Shown here: one piece after another, positions 51,031 through 59,437 of the stretch | How positions within the stretch are numbered: the stretch's first letter is position 1 | Layout: each line of letters opens with the position of its first letter | Assembly (NCBI RefSeq): GCF_900240305.1 | Contig: NZ_LT964854.1 | Coordinates: forward strand, 558,001-622,000 | Reading direction: 5' to 3' | Origin: Ottowia massiliensis | Lineage (GTDB): Bacteria > Pseudomonadota > Gammaproteobacteria > Burkholderiales > Burkholderiaceae_C | Length of the DNA: 64,000 nt | Program-made: the position numbers and the translations under genes | Notes under the pieces: generated by a model | Databases searched by the model: none | What the model was told of the DNA's origin: nothing | What the model saw: only the letters and a program-made list of their open reading frames with translations

Positions 51031-52531
51031 CCGTTTCACTGGCATGAGGCGCGGCGCGCGCGTCGTCTGCGCCCAGCTCGCGGATGTCCACGAAGTGCCC
51101 GTGCAGCGCGGCGGCGGCGGCCATGGCGGGGCTGACGAGGTGGGTGCGCCCGCCCGCGCCCTGGCGGCCTTCAAAGTTGCGGTTGCTGGTGGAGGCGCAG
51201 CGCTCGCCCGGCTCCAGGCGGTCGGCGTTCATGGCCAGGCACATGCTGCATCCGGGTTCGCGCCACTCGAAGCCTGCTTCGGTGAACACTTTGTCCAGCC
51301 CTTCGGCTTCGGCCTGCCTTTTGACCAGGCCGGAGCCGGGCACAACCATCGCCAGCTTGACGTTGGGCGCGAGCTTGCGGCCCAGGCGGCGGATGATGGC
51401 GGCGGCTTCGCGCATGTCTTCGATGCGGCTGTTGGTGCAGCTGCCGATGAAGACTTTGTCGATGGCGATGTCGCGCAGCGCCTTGCCGGGCGTCAGGCCC
51501 ATGTAGGCAAGCGCGCGCTCGATGGCGCCGCGCCGCGAGGCGTTGGCTTCTTGCGCGGGGTCGGGCACGCAGCCGTCTATGCCCAGCACCATTTCGGGGC
51601 TGGTGCCCCAGGTGACTTGCGGGACGATTTGCGCGGCGTCCAGCTCCACCACGGCGTCAAAGTGCGCGCCGGGGTCGGAGTGCAGGGTGCGCCAGTAGGC
51701 CACGGCCTGCTCCCATTCGGGGCCGCCCGTGAACTGGCCGGTGGCCGCGTCGGTGCCGGGGGCCAGCAGGCGGCCCTTGAAGTAGTCGATGGTTTTTTCG
51801 TCCACGGCCACCAGCCCGGCGCGCGCGCCCGCTTCAATGGCCATGTTGCACACGGTCATGCGCCCTTCCATGCTCAGGGCGCGGATGGCGCTGCCCGCAA
51901 ATTCGATGGTGTAGCCCGTGCCGCCTGCGGTGCCGATCTTGCCGATGATGGCCAGCACGATGTCTTTGGCGGTGATGCCGGGGGCGGCCTGGCCTTCCAC
52001 GCGGATGAGCATGTTTTTGGCCTTTTTGGCCAGCAGCGTTTGCGTGGCCATGACGTGCTCGACTTCGCTGGTGCCGATGCCGTGCGCCAGCGCGCCGAAT
52101 GCGCCGTGGGTGCTGGTGTGGCTGTCGCCGCAAACCACGGTCATGCCCGGCAGCGTGGCGCCGTTTTCGGGGCCGATGACGTGCACGATGCCCTGGCGCT
52201 GGCTCAGGAAGGGAAAGTAGGCCGCCGCGCCGCTGGCGCGCACGTTGGCGTCCAGCGTCATGACTTGCTCGCGGCTGATGGGGTCTTCAATGCCGGCCAG
52301 GCCCTTTTCCCAGCCGGTGGTGGGCGTGTTGTGGTCGGCCGTGGCGACGATGGAGCTGATGCGCCACACCTTGCGCCCCGCCTCGCGCAGGCCCTCGAAG
52401 GCTTGCGGGCTGGTGACTTCGTGTACCAGGTGGCGGTCGATGTAGAGGATGGCGGTGCCGTCTTCTTCGGTGGAGACGACGTGCTCGTCCCAGAGCTTGT
52501 CATACAGGGTGCGGGGGTCGGCGTGGGTCAT
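51026..52531 (-). CDS. leuC: 3-isopropylmalate dehydratase large subunit
   Basis: Aconitase-type [4Fe-4S] enzyme. 501 residues, slightly longer than the usual about 470. Cluster ligands: Cys in VVCGDSHTSTHG, and C in SCTNSRIED and CSMCLAMN; NADHNTPT-like block DHNTPTTGW is present. First biosynthetic gene after the LysR gene. Its 3' end touches an 87-bp repeat. Confidence 0.96.
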   Translation of the reverse strand: MTHADPRTLYDKLWDEHVVSTEEDGTAILYIDRHLVHEVTSPQAFEGLREAGRKVWRISSIVATADHNTPTTGWEKGLAGIEDPISREQVMTLDANVRASGAAAYFPFLSQRQGIVHVIGPENGATLPGMTVVCGDSHTSTHGAFGALAHGIGTSEVEHVMATQTLLAKKAKNMLIRVEGQAAPGITAKDIVLAIIGKIGTAGGTGYTIEFAGSAIRALSMEGRMTVCNMAIEAGARAGLVAVDEKTIDYFKGRLLAPGTDAATGQFTGGPEWEQAVAYWRTLHSDPGAHFDAVVELDAAQIVPQVTWGTSPEMVLGIDGCVPDPAQEANASRRGAIERALAYMGLTPGKALRDIAIDKVFIGSCTNSRIEDMREAAAIIRRLGRKLAPNVKLAMVVPGSGLVKRQAEAEGLDKVFTEAGFEWREPGCSMCLAMNADRLEPGERCASTSNRNFEGRQGAGGRTHLVSPAMAAAAALHGHFVDIRELGADDARAAPHASETV

Positions 52532-52614
52532 GGTTTTTCTTTCTCTTGCGTGTCAAAAAAAACGGGGGAAGCAAAGGCTTGAAGGAAAGGCTTGAAGGGC
52601 TTGCGCAAAGGCTT

Positions 52615-53586
52615 TCAGGCGGGCGGCGCATCCGCCGCCAGGTGCGCCACCAGTGCGCGGGCGGGGGCGGGCAGGCTGTCGAAGTCGCGGGCGATCAGGG
52701 CAATCTGGCGCAGCGCCCAGGCGTCAGCCAGCGGCACGCCCAGCAGGCGGCCCTGGCCCACGCCGCGCAGCAGCGCGAAGGCGCGCCCGGGCATCAGGCC
52801 CACGCCCAGGCCGTTGTCAATCATGCGGCACATGGCGGCCAGGCCCGTGACGCGCACGCGCAGCCGCACGGGCCGCCCGGCACGGCGGGCCGCCTGCTGC
52901 ATGGCCTGGCTGATGGAGCTGCCCGCTTGCAGCCCCACGTGGTCAAAGGCCAGCGTGTCGGCAAAAGCCACTTCATCGCGCCCGGCCAGCGGGTGGCCCT
53001 GCGGCACGGCCAGCAGCAGGCGGTCTTGCCGGTAGGGGCGCGATTGCAGCGGCGCGGCGCGGCCCGGCGCGGGCGGCAGGGCGCTGGCGTTGCAGATGCC
53101 CACGTCCGCCGCGCCTTCCTGCACGGCGCGCACCACGTCGGCGGACAAGTGCTCTTGCAGCTCAATCTTCACGTCCGCGTTTTCGCGCACGAAGCGCCCC
53201 AGGTCGTCGGGCAGAAACTGCACCACCGCCGAGATGCTGGCGTGCACGCGCACCGGCCCGCGCGCGCCGCTGGCGTATTCGCCCAGCGCCGCCTGCATCT
53301 TCTCCAGCCCGAACAGCGCTTCTTGCGCGTGGCGCAGCAGGCTTTGCCCCGCTGGCGTGAGCGCCACGCCGCGCGCGTGGCGCAGCAGCAGCGGCACGCC
53401 CGCCAGCGCCTCCAGCTCCGAAAGCCGCTTGCTCACGGCTGACGCGGCCAGCGCCTCGCGCGCGGCGGCGCGGCCGATGCTGCCCGTCTCCCCCACGGCC
53501 ACAAACAGTTGCAGCGTGGTGAAGTCCAGGCGGCGGGCAAAGTCATGCGCGGCAGCGGAATCGGGCACGGCGGTCATGGAATTCAT
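52615..53586 (-). CDS. LysR-type transcriptional regulator
   Basis: 323 residues from the ATG at 53586 (an ATG at 53577 is an alternative). N-terminal winged helix (about 22-80: LQLFVAVGETGSIGRAAARE, SAVSKRLSELEALAGVPLL), then the periplasmic-binding-protein-like effector domain. Lies directly upstream of leuC on the same strand, so a role in leu regulation is possible but the ligand is unknown. Confidence 0.88.
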   Translation of the reverse strand: MNSMTAVPDSAAAHDFARRLDFTTLQLFVAVGETGSIGRAAAREALAASAVSKRLSELEALAGVPLLLRHARGVALTPAGQSLLRHAQEALFGLEKMQAALGEYASGARGPVRVHASISAVVQFLPDDLGRFVRENADVKIELQEHLSADVVRAVQEGAADVGICNASALPPAPGRAAPLQSRPYRQDRLLLAVPQGHPLAGRDEVAFADTLAFDHVGLQAGSSISQAMQQAARRAGRPVRLRVRVTGLAAMCRMIDNGLGVGLMPGRAFALLRGVGQGRLLGVPLADAWALRQIALIARDFDSLPAPARALVAHLAADAPPA

Positions 53587-53667
53587 CTCGAAACGAGATG
53601 GCAATTCTATATCTCATTGCTGAAAATGAAAAAGCCATCTTGCTGCGCGATGCCTTGCACGGGACGA

Positions 53668-53692
53668 GAAAAAGCCCGCCGAAGCGGGCTTT
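53668..53692 (-). terminator. Rho-independent terminator
   Basis: AAAGCCCGC pairs with GCGGGCTTT around CGAA; on the minus strand it is followed by a T-run. It ends the Bax-inhibitor-like gene. Confidence 0.88.
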
Positions 53693-53716
53693 CGCAGCTT
53701 TGCAGACCGGGGCGAA

Positions 53717-54433
53717 TCAGTCGTTGTTCGTCACGCCCAGCAGCACCAGCAGGGACTGGAACACGTTGTAGATGTCCAGATACAGCTCCAGCGTGGCCAT
53801 CACGTAGTTCGTCTCGCCGCCGTCGATGATCCGCTTGATGTCATAAAGCATGTACAGGCTGAACACGATGATGGACAGCGCGCACAGCCCCATCAGCAAG
53901 GGCAGCGATGCGCTGCTGGAAAACATCGCCAGCAGCCCGCAGGCGATGAAGCCCACAAACGTGATGGCAGCGCCCACCGCCAGCCAGCGCCCCAGGCCGG
54001 ACAAATCGCGCTTGATCACGCTGGCCAGCGTCGCCATCACGGCGAACACGCCGGCGGTGCCGCCCACGGCCGTCATCACCACCGCCTCGCCGTTTTTCAT
54101 GCCCAGCACAAAGCCCAGCAGGCTCGAGAGCATCACGCCCATGAAGAACGTAAAGCCCAGCAGCAGCGCCACGCCCGCGCCCGAATTGCGGTTTTTCTGA
54201 ATGGCCCACATGAAGGCGAACGCGCCGCCCAGAAACACCACCAGCCGCAGCCAGCCCGTGAACGCATAGCCAATGCCCGTGGCCATGCCCAGCCACGCGC
54301 CCAGCACCGTCGGCACGAGCGACAGCGCCAGCAGCCAATAGGTGTTGCGCAGCACGCGGTTGCGCTGCGCGGCGAAATCCGCGCCAGCGGAGCCAGCGGC
54401 GTAATCGTTCAGAAATCGGTCGTTCAGGCTCAT
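53717..54433 (-). CDS. Bax inhibitor-1/YccA family membrane protein
   Basis: 238 residues from the ATG at 54433. Seven hydrophobic helices of the BI-1/TMBIM fold; conserved LYDIKRIIDGGETNYVMATLELYLDIYN near the C-terminus is shown here in parts: LYDIKRIIDGG and LELYLDIYNVF. In E. coli YccA modulates FtsH and the Sec translocon; others act as pH-gated calcium leaks. Starts with SLNDRFLND. Confidence 0.93.
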   Translation of the reverse strand: MSLNDRFLNDYAAGSAGADFAAQRNRVLRNTYWLLALSLVPTVLGAWLGMATGIGYAFTGWLRLVVFLGGAFAFMWAIQKNRNSGAGVALLLGFTFFMGVMLSSLLGFVLGMKNGEAVVMTAVGGTAGVFAVMATLASVIKRDLSGLGRWLAVGAAITFVGFIACGLLAMFSSSASLPLLMGLCALSIIVFSLYMLYDIKRIIDGGETNYVMATLELYLDIYNVFQSLLVLLGVTNND

Positions 54434-54570
54434 GCGCAATCTCCTCAAAAAAGGGGGTAACAAAAGGGGGAGCGGCATTGTATGCAGCCGCCTGCGCCCT
54501 GCCGCGCAGCGGCGGCGCGCGGCTGGTGGAAGCGCCAGGCTTGCGGATGGCCCCACAGCCTGCCAGGCTA

Positions 54571-54660
54571 CATCAGAAACAGGAGCAGATTCAAGGGTAT
54601 CAAAATGCCGTTCCGCGCAGTCTCCACTAGGACATATTGCTATGGATAAAGGAGCAAAAA
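54571..54660 (+). repeat. 87-bp family repeat, copy 17
   Basis: ATCAGAAACAGGAGCAGATT, then TCTCCACTAGGACATATTGC, then ATGGATAAAGGAGCAAAA. In the 359-bp gap between gspN and the membrane protein gene; nothing else recognised there. Confidence 0.92.
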
Positions 54661-54792
54661 TAACGGGGCGCGTTTCACGCTCTCTTGCTGGCTTGGCCCG
54701 TTCATTCGCGGCCAGCGCCGGTTCAGAGCGCGGCCATGAAAGGCGGCGGGTTGGGCTGCACAGCACAGGCCAGCCTTGCCGCGCGCGCCGCG

Positions 54793-55704
54793 CTACCCGA
54801 AGGTGATGACGGCCTTGTTGTCCTGGCGGCGGCCCAGGATATTGAGCAGGTTGAGCAGCTGCGCCTCGGTGCCCGGCGTGGCTTCAGCCTGGCCGGTAAA
54901 GCGCAGGCGCTGGCCGACCCACTGCCCGCTGCCAGACAGCAGCAGCGCACTGCCGGGCAGGCTGGACAGGCTCAGCGAGGGCGTTTCGCCGCCCGTGAGG
55001 GTGACGCTGTAGGAGCCTAGCGGCTTCAGGGGCGAAAGGCGCGAAGCCACCTGCCGCGCCGTGGCCCCGGCCTGCCCTTGCAAATGCAGGCGGCCCTGCA
55101 CCCAGCCGAAAGAAAGCCCGTGCGTGCGCAGCGTGATGTCGCCTTGCAGCTGCACGGTGTTCCACAGCGTGCCCAGGCCGGCAAGGAGGGCGGCGGGCCA
55201 GGCGGACTGGCCATCTTCCACGGCCACCTGCACGCCGCCCCACTGCCAGCGCACGCGCGCGGCCAGCGGCCCCTGAGGCGTGCAGCAATCGGCCTGAAGG
55301 CGCACGCTGGCGGCCAGCCAGCCGGGAGAAAGCTGCCACTGCACGCGGCCTGGCAGCGCCACGCGGCCACGGCTGCCCTCCCCGCCTGCGAGCATGAGGC
55401 GGGCCGAGCCGCGCCAGACGGTGCCATAAGGCTCGGCCAGCTGCACCATGCCGCCGCTGCCCGCGCGCACGGCAGCGGCCAGCCAGCGGGCGGGCGCCTG
55501 CCAGACGAGGGTGACGGCCAGCCCGATGAAAGCCCCGGCCAGGGCCGAGCGCCACGGCGCGCGCGGGCGCGGGCGGGCCAAGGCCGGGCGGGCGCGGCCC
55601 GCGCCCAGCTGGCTGGGGCTGAAGCCCGAAGGAAATTCGGAATGCCCAAAGCCGGAATGCCCGGACGGGGCAAAGTCTGCGAAGCGCGGCTTGCGGCGGC
55701 TCAT
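54793..55704 (-). CDS. gspN: Type II secretion accessory protein GspN
   Basis: 303 residues from the ATG at 55704 (overlaps gspM stop). A basic N-terminus, one membrane helix (about 53-72) and a periplasmic beta-rich domain with PYGTVWRGSARL and SLSSLPGSALLLSGSG, as in GspN, an optional inner-membrane T2SS component. Last gene of gspLMN. Confidence 0.85.
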   Translation of the reverse strand: MSRRKPRFADFAPSGHSGFGHSEFPSGFSPSQLGAGRARPALARPRPRAPWRSALAGAFIGLAVTLVWQAPARWLAAAVRAGSGGMVQLAEPYGTVWRGSARLMLAGGEGSRGRVALPGRVQWQLSPGWLAASVRLQADCCTPQGPLAARVRWQWGGVQVAVEDGQSAWPAALLAGLGTLWNTVQLQGDITLRTHGLSFGWVQGRLHLQGQAGATARQVASRLSPLKPLGSYSVTLTGGETPSLSLSSLPGSALLLSGSGQWVGQRLRFTGQAEATPGTEAQLLNLLNILGRRQDNKAVITFG

Positions 55705-56231
55705 GCCGGCGGCAGGGCAAGGGTGATGGAGCCGTCCCACACAGCAGCGCTGCCGGGCGGGCTGCCCGCCGGGCGCGTCAGGCGGGCCTGGGTGGGCACG
55801 GCGCGGGCGTTGGCGCGGGCCTGTTGCAGCCACTGCGCCAGCGCGGCGGCGGGCGCGGCCTTGAGGGTGAGCGTGGCGCGGTCGCCCGTGATGCTCAGGC
55901 GCGCGGCCGCGCCCAGCGTCTGCTCAACCGATTCCTGCAAGGCGCGCTGGGCCTGGCCCGGTGCCAGCCGGGGCATGGCCTGCAAGGCTTCGGCCTCGCT
56001 CTTGAGCAGCTGCATCTGCTGCCAGCGCGCCTGAAGTGCGGCGCGCTCGCCTTCGGCCTGCCGCAGCGTGCGCACGGCGGGCGCCAGCGCCAGCTGCCAC
56101 AGCAGCGCGCCCAAAACCACGGCGGCAGCCAGCAGCACCAGACGGCGCTCGCGCGCGTGCAGCCTGCCCCAGCCCGCCGCAGCGGATGCGGCCAGCGCCG
56201 CAAAGGCAGATGCCTTCCCGCTGCGGCTCAT
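55701..56231 (-). CDS. gspM: Type II secretion inner-membrane protein GspM
   Basis: 176 residues: a short cytoplasmic start, one membrane helix (about 31-50), a coiled-coil stretch and a ferredoxin-like periplasmic domain (LSITGDRATLTLKAAPAAAL). Partners GspL. Overlaps both neighbours by ATGA. Confidence 0.88.
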   Translation of the reverse strand: MSRSGKASAFAALAASAAAGWGRLHARERRLVLLAAAVVLGALLWQLALAPAVRTLRQAEGERAALQARWQQMQLLKSEAEALQAMPRLAPGQAQRALQESVEQTLGAAARLSITGDRATLTLKAAPAAALAQWLQQARANARAVPTQARLTRPAGSPPGSAAVWDGSITLALPPA

Positions 56232-57478
56232 GGCTGCGCTCCGGCGGATGCGGCTTGGCTCACGCGCAAGCCGCCTTCCACGGCTTCGGCCTGATAGCCC
56301 AGCGGGCGCAGGTGGGCGGCGGCATCCTGCAAGGCCGCGCCGTCCAGTTGCAGGCCCTTGAGGGTGATTTCGCCCGTGTCGTATTCAATGGCGGCGGGGC
56401 TGCCCGCCTCTGGATGGGCCAGCAGGGCCTGGCCCAGCGCAGCCAGCATCGGCTCCATGTCGCGCGCGGAAGGCGCGCCGGTGGCCTGGCGCAGCGCGGC
56501 CACTTCGCGCTCCATTTGCACGGGCGCATCCACCACGGCCCGCACCTGGGGGAAGGTATCGGTGAGCACGGTGTCAATGCGCGCGCGCAAGTCGCGCAGG
56601 CTGGCGCGCTCGTTCCAGGCCCAGGCGTTCAGGCCGGCCAGATTGGCCAGCAGCGCCAGCGCCAGGCCCCAGCGGGCGGGCCGCCACATGCGCTCGTGCA
56701 GCCAGGCGCGCCACAAGGAGGCCAGCCGCTTGCCCGCGCGCGCGCGGGTGTTCTGCGCCAGATCGAGCTGGGCCAGGTCCCAGGCGCTGCGGCCCGCCAG
56801 CAGCAGGCGCTCGGGCTGCGGCAGCAGCGCCACGCCTCCGCCCAGCAGGCGCTCGACCATTTGCGCCACGGCAGGCTCGGCCTGCACGGCGGCGTCTTCG
56901 GGCAAGCGGCCCGCATCGTCCTGCGGCAGCAGCGCCAGGGCGGCGGGGGTGAAAGGCAGCGCCTGCACGCCAGCTTCCACGCCCTCGCCCGTGATCAGCG
57001 CCTGGGGCTGGTCTGCCGTGCCGGTGATCAGCAGCGAAACAGGGCCGTCTTGCGGCGCGGCCTCGGGCACGATGCGGCTGACGGGGCGCTGCGCCGCTTC
57101 CAGCGCGCTCAAATGCGCCTTGAGCCAGGCGCGGTCGCACAGCGCCACCCAGCACTCGCCGCCGCCGCCGCGCGCCGAAGGCTCCAGCGCGAAATGCAGG
57201 CGCGCCGCGTCTTCCAGCAAACGGTCTTCCAGCAACCCTTCCAGCGCGGGGCGCAAGCGGGCCGATCCGGGGCCGACGCCCTTGGGCAAGGCCACGCGCT
57301 GCCAGGCCAGCCGTGCGGCAGGCGCGATGGCCACCACCTCCACGCCGCGCCCGGCCGGCGGCAGCAGCGTGGCGGCCACGCCGCTGCCGTGGCGGGCCAC
57401 CGTCAGGCCGTCTTGCGAGGTGACGTAGGCATAAACGCCCGGCGGGCCAGGCGGCAGCATGACTAGAAGCAGGCTCAT
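56228..57478 (-). CDS. gspL: Type II secretion inner-membrane platform protein GspL
   Basis: 416 residues. N-terminal cytoplasmic actin-like domain (about 1-255), one membrane helix (about 270-288, WGLALALLANLAGLNAWAW), then a periplasmic domain. Recruits the GspE ATPase to the inner membrane. No gspK or other T2SS genes lie upstream in the window, so gspLMN stand alone here. Confidence 0.9.
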   Translation of the reverse strand: MSLLLVMLPPGPPGVYAYVTSQDGLTVARHGSGVAATLLPPAGRGVEVVAIAPAARLAWQRVALPKGVGPGSARLRPALEGLLEDRLLEDAARLHFALEPSARGGGGECWVALCDRAWLKAHLSALEAAQRPVSRIVPEAAPQDGPVSLLITGTADQPQALITGEGVEAGVQALPFTPAALALLPQDDAGRLPEDAAVQAEPAVAQMVERLLGGGVALLPQPERLLLAGRSAWDLAQLDLAQNTRARAGKRLASLWRAWLHERMWRPARWGLALALLANLAGLNAWAWNERASLRDLRARIDTVLTDTFPQVRAVVDAPVQMEREVAALRQATGAPSARDMEPMLAALGQALLAHPEAGSPAAIEYDTGEITLKGLQLDGAALQDAAAHLRPLGYQAEAVEGGLRVSQAASAGAQP

Positions 57479-57580
57479 GGGCGGGCGATTCTATTGAGGG
57501 GCCATGCCAGCAACAGCCCGCGCACGGCGCAAGCGGCGAATGAACCTGGCCATTCGCAGGAGAAGCCGCTTGCCGCCTTG

Positions 57581-57668
57581 CATCAAAAAAAGGAGCAAAT
57601 CAACGGCATGAAAAATGCCTTGTGTCGCTTTATTTACCGGGAAAGTTTGCTATTGATGAAGTAGCAAG
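57581..57668 (+). repeat. 87-bp family repeat, copy 18
   Basis: ATCAAAAAAAGGAGCAAATC, then TTATTTACCGGGAAAGTTTG, then TTGATGAAGTAGCAAGA. Core more diverged than in most copies. Confidence 0.75.
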
Positions 57669-57719
57669 AACCTTCTTTCCTCCCGCCTGGCGACCCGGTT
57701 GCGCCGGCCCGGAAACCAG

Positions 57720-57756
57720 CAAGCCCCGCCGGGCCATGCGGCGCCAGCGGGGCTTG
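57720..57756 (-). terminator. Strong hairpin without clear T-tract
   Basis: CAAGCCCCGC (57720-57729) pairs perfectly with GCGGGGCTTG (57747-57756). Located after the stop of the Gly-rich protein gene; lacks a U-run, so termination is uncertain. Confidence 0.5.
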
Positions 57757-57785
57757 TGTGCGGGGGACAGAAGACGAGGCCGTGC

Positions 57786-58742
57786 TCAGCGCAACGCGGC
57801 ATCCATTTGCGCGATGAACTCGCTCAGGAAGCGTTCGATTTCCTGCTGAACATAGGCATTCGGGTCATTGATGGCCTGGGCCTCCTTGTCGTTTTCAGGC
57901 ACGCCCGTGCCTGCCAGGGCTTGCGTGACCTGGTTCATGTCGCTGTTGCCAAACAGGATGGGAAGCTCTTCCTGCATGGTTTGCCGCCCTTGCTTGCCAA
58001 GGACTTGCTCCATGCCGTCTTTCATGGCCGCGCGCCAGACGGATGTGCCTGCGCGGGCCAGCCCCTGGGTGGCGCCGGGCACGGCGCTTTCCACCTTGGA
58101 AGCCACGTGGCTGGCAAAGCTTTGGCCCAGGGAGCGCGTGGCGTCATGCAACACGCTGCCGAAGCCTTCCTGAATGGAGCGCGCCACATCCAGCGCGCCG
58201 CGCGACAGGCCCGTTTGGGCGCGCGACAGCTGGCCTGCCGCCAGATCGCCCAGCGCCCTGGCGGCAAAGCCGGGCAGTCCTTTGCTGGCCGCCAATTGCG
58301 CTACGCCTGTGGAAAAGGCGCCGGCGAACGTGCTCTTTTGGGTGTTGGCCAGACCGTCAGCCAGCGCCAACGCCGGGCTGGCCGCGGTCAGCGCGGTGTA
58401 GGCGACATCGGCAAACCGGCTGTGAACAACGGAACTGGGAACCCCCAGCCTGGTGGCAAGCCGCCCCAGCAGGCTGCCAGCAAAGGAGCCTTTGGGCGCA
58501 ACTCTGTCCGCAACTGAATTGAATGCGGCCTTGACGGCGCTGGCCACGTGCGAAAAAGCAGCGCCGATTCGCGAAGCCGGGCTGCGCGCCGCCGTCCTTG
58601 ATGCCGACCGGGCCGCCTTGCCCCGGCTGGCGCCCGAAGAATGACCGGAAGAATGCCCACGGCCCGCGCCACGGCTGCCGCCTGCGCCACGTCCGCCGCC
58701 AGCGCCACCCGCGCCGCCCGATCCACCTTTTCCGCCTGCCAT
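57786..58742 (-). CDS. Gly/Ser/Ala-rich protein of unknown function
   Basis: 318 residues. The first 40 are a low-complexity Gly-rich stretch (GGSGGAGGAGGG, GHSSGHSSG), followed by a basic Arg/Lys region, then a long helical Ala/Ser/Gly-rich body with no Cys and no signal peptide. Ends with EIERFLSEFIAQMDAAL. Gly-rich, Cys-free composition recalls harpins and some T3SS substrates, but harpins are usually acidic, so this is only a weak parallel. No family recognised. Confidence 0.6.
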   Translation of the reverse strand: MAGGKGGSGGAGGAGGGRGAGGSRGAGRGHSSGHSSGASRGKAARSASRTAARSPASRIGAAFSHVASAVKAAFNSVADRVAPKGSFAGSLLGRLATRLGVPSSVVHSRFADVAYTALTAASPALALADGLANTQKSTFAGAFSTGVAQLAASKGLPGFAARALGDLAAGQLSRAQTGLSRGALDVARSIQEGFGSVLHDATRSLGQSFASHVASKVESAVPGATQGLARAGTSVWRAAMKDGMEQVLGKQGRQTMQEELPILFGNSDMNQVTQALAGTGVPENDKEAQAINDPNAYVQQEIERFLSEFIAQMDAALR

Positions 58743-58957
58743 GATGTTTCCTTTCGTGAAAGTTCAAGAGAGTTGAAGCAGCCGATTGGATGACTTCTCC
58801 TGCTGGCATGGCAAGCTGGTGCGGTTACCAGGCTGTGCATGCATACAGCTACATACTTACCCTGGTTCCGGCATGACGCAAAGCTGCGCACACGGCGCCT
58901 GTCAGGGCATGCACACTGGGGGAAGGCAGGCGCTGAACGCCGCATGCAGGCAGGCCG

Positions 58958-59437
58958 TCAAACGCCACCGCTTTTCAAGTTTTGTTGCGAATGGCAGCAT
59001 TTGTTTGCCGTTTGGCCTCGCGCTTCATTCACCGCATTCCACCGCTGCGCCACGCGCGCGCCCAGCGGGGCCAGGCGGCGGGCGGTGGCGAGCACGCGGC
59101 GGTCTTTGGTGAGCAGCGTGGCCTGGTGGGCCAGGGCCAGGTCGATGAAAGGCTGGTCGTCGGCGTCGCTGCACAGCACGGGCGCGCGCGGGGCGGCGGG
59201 CAGCAGGCGGGCCAGGTTGTCGAAGGCGGCCAGCACTTGTTCGGCGGCGCAGTGGCGGGCGGCCAGCTGCTTTTGCAAGGCGGCGTAGGTGAGCACGCGG
59301 GCGAGTTCGCTGCGCATGCCTTGCGTGGCCAGCCAGCGCGCTTGCCCGGTTTGCAAGGCGGCGCGCACGCTGGCGGCGGCGGGTTCGTCAAAGAGCAGCA
59401 GGTCCAGCGCCCAGTTGGTGTCGATGACCAGGTTCAT
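58958..59437 (-). CDS. PIN-domain protein
   Basis: 159 residues of the PIN ribonuclease fold: acidic residues in VIDTNWALD (N-terminal Asp), the helix Glu in RSELARVL, and the DADDQPFIDLA cluster. Such proteins are VapC-type toxins or RNases. Its ATG overlaps the stop of the rRNA methyltransferase gene upstream (ATGA); no antitoxin gene is visible next to it. It may be a solitary PIN enzyme rather than a toxin. Confidence 0.8.
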   Translation of the reverse strand: MNLVIDTNWALDLLLFDEPAAASVRAALQTGQARWLATQGMRSELARVLTYAALQKQLAARHCAAEQVLAAFDNLARLLPAAPRAPVLCSDADDQPFIDLALAHQATLLTKDRRVLATARRLAPLGARVAQRWNAVNEARGQTANKCCHSQQNLKSGGV

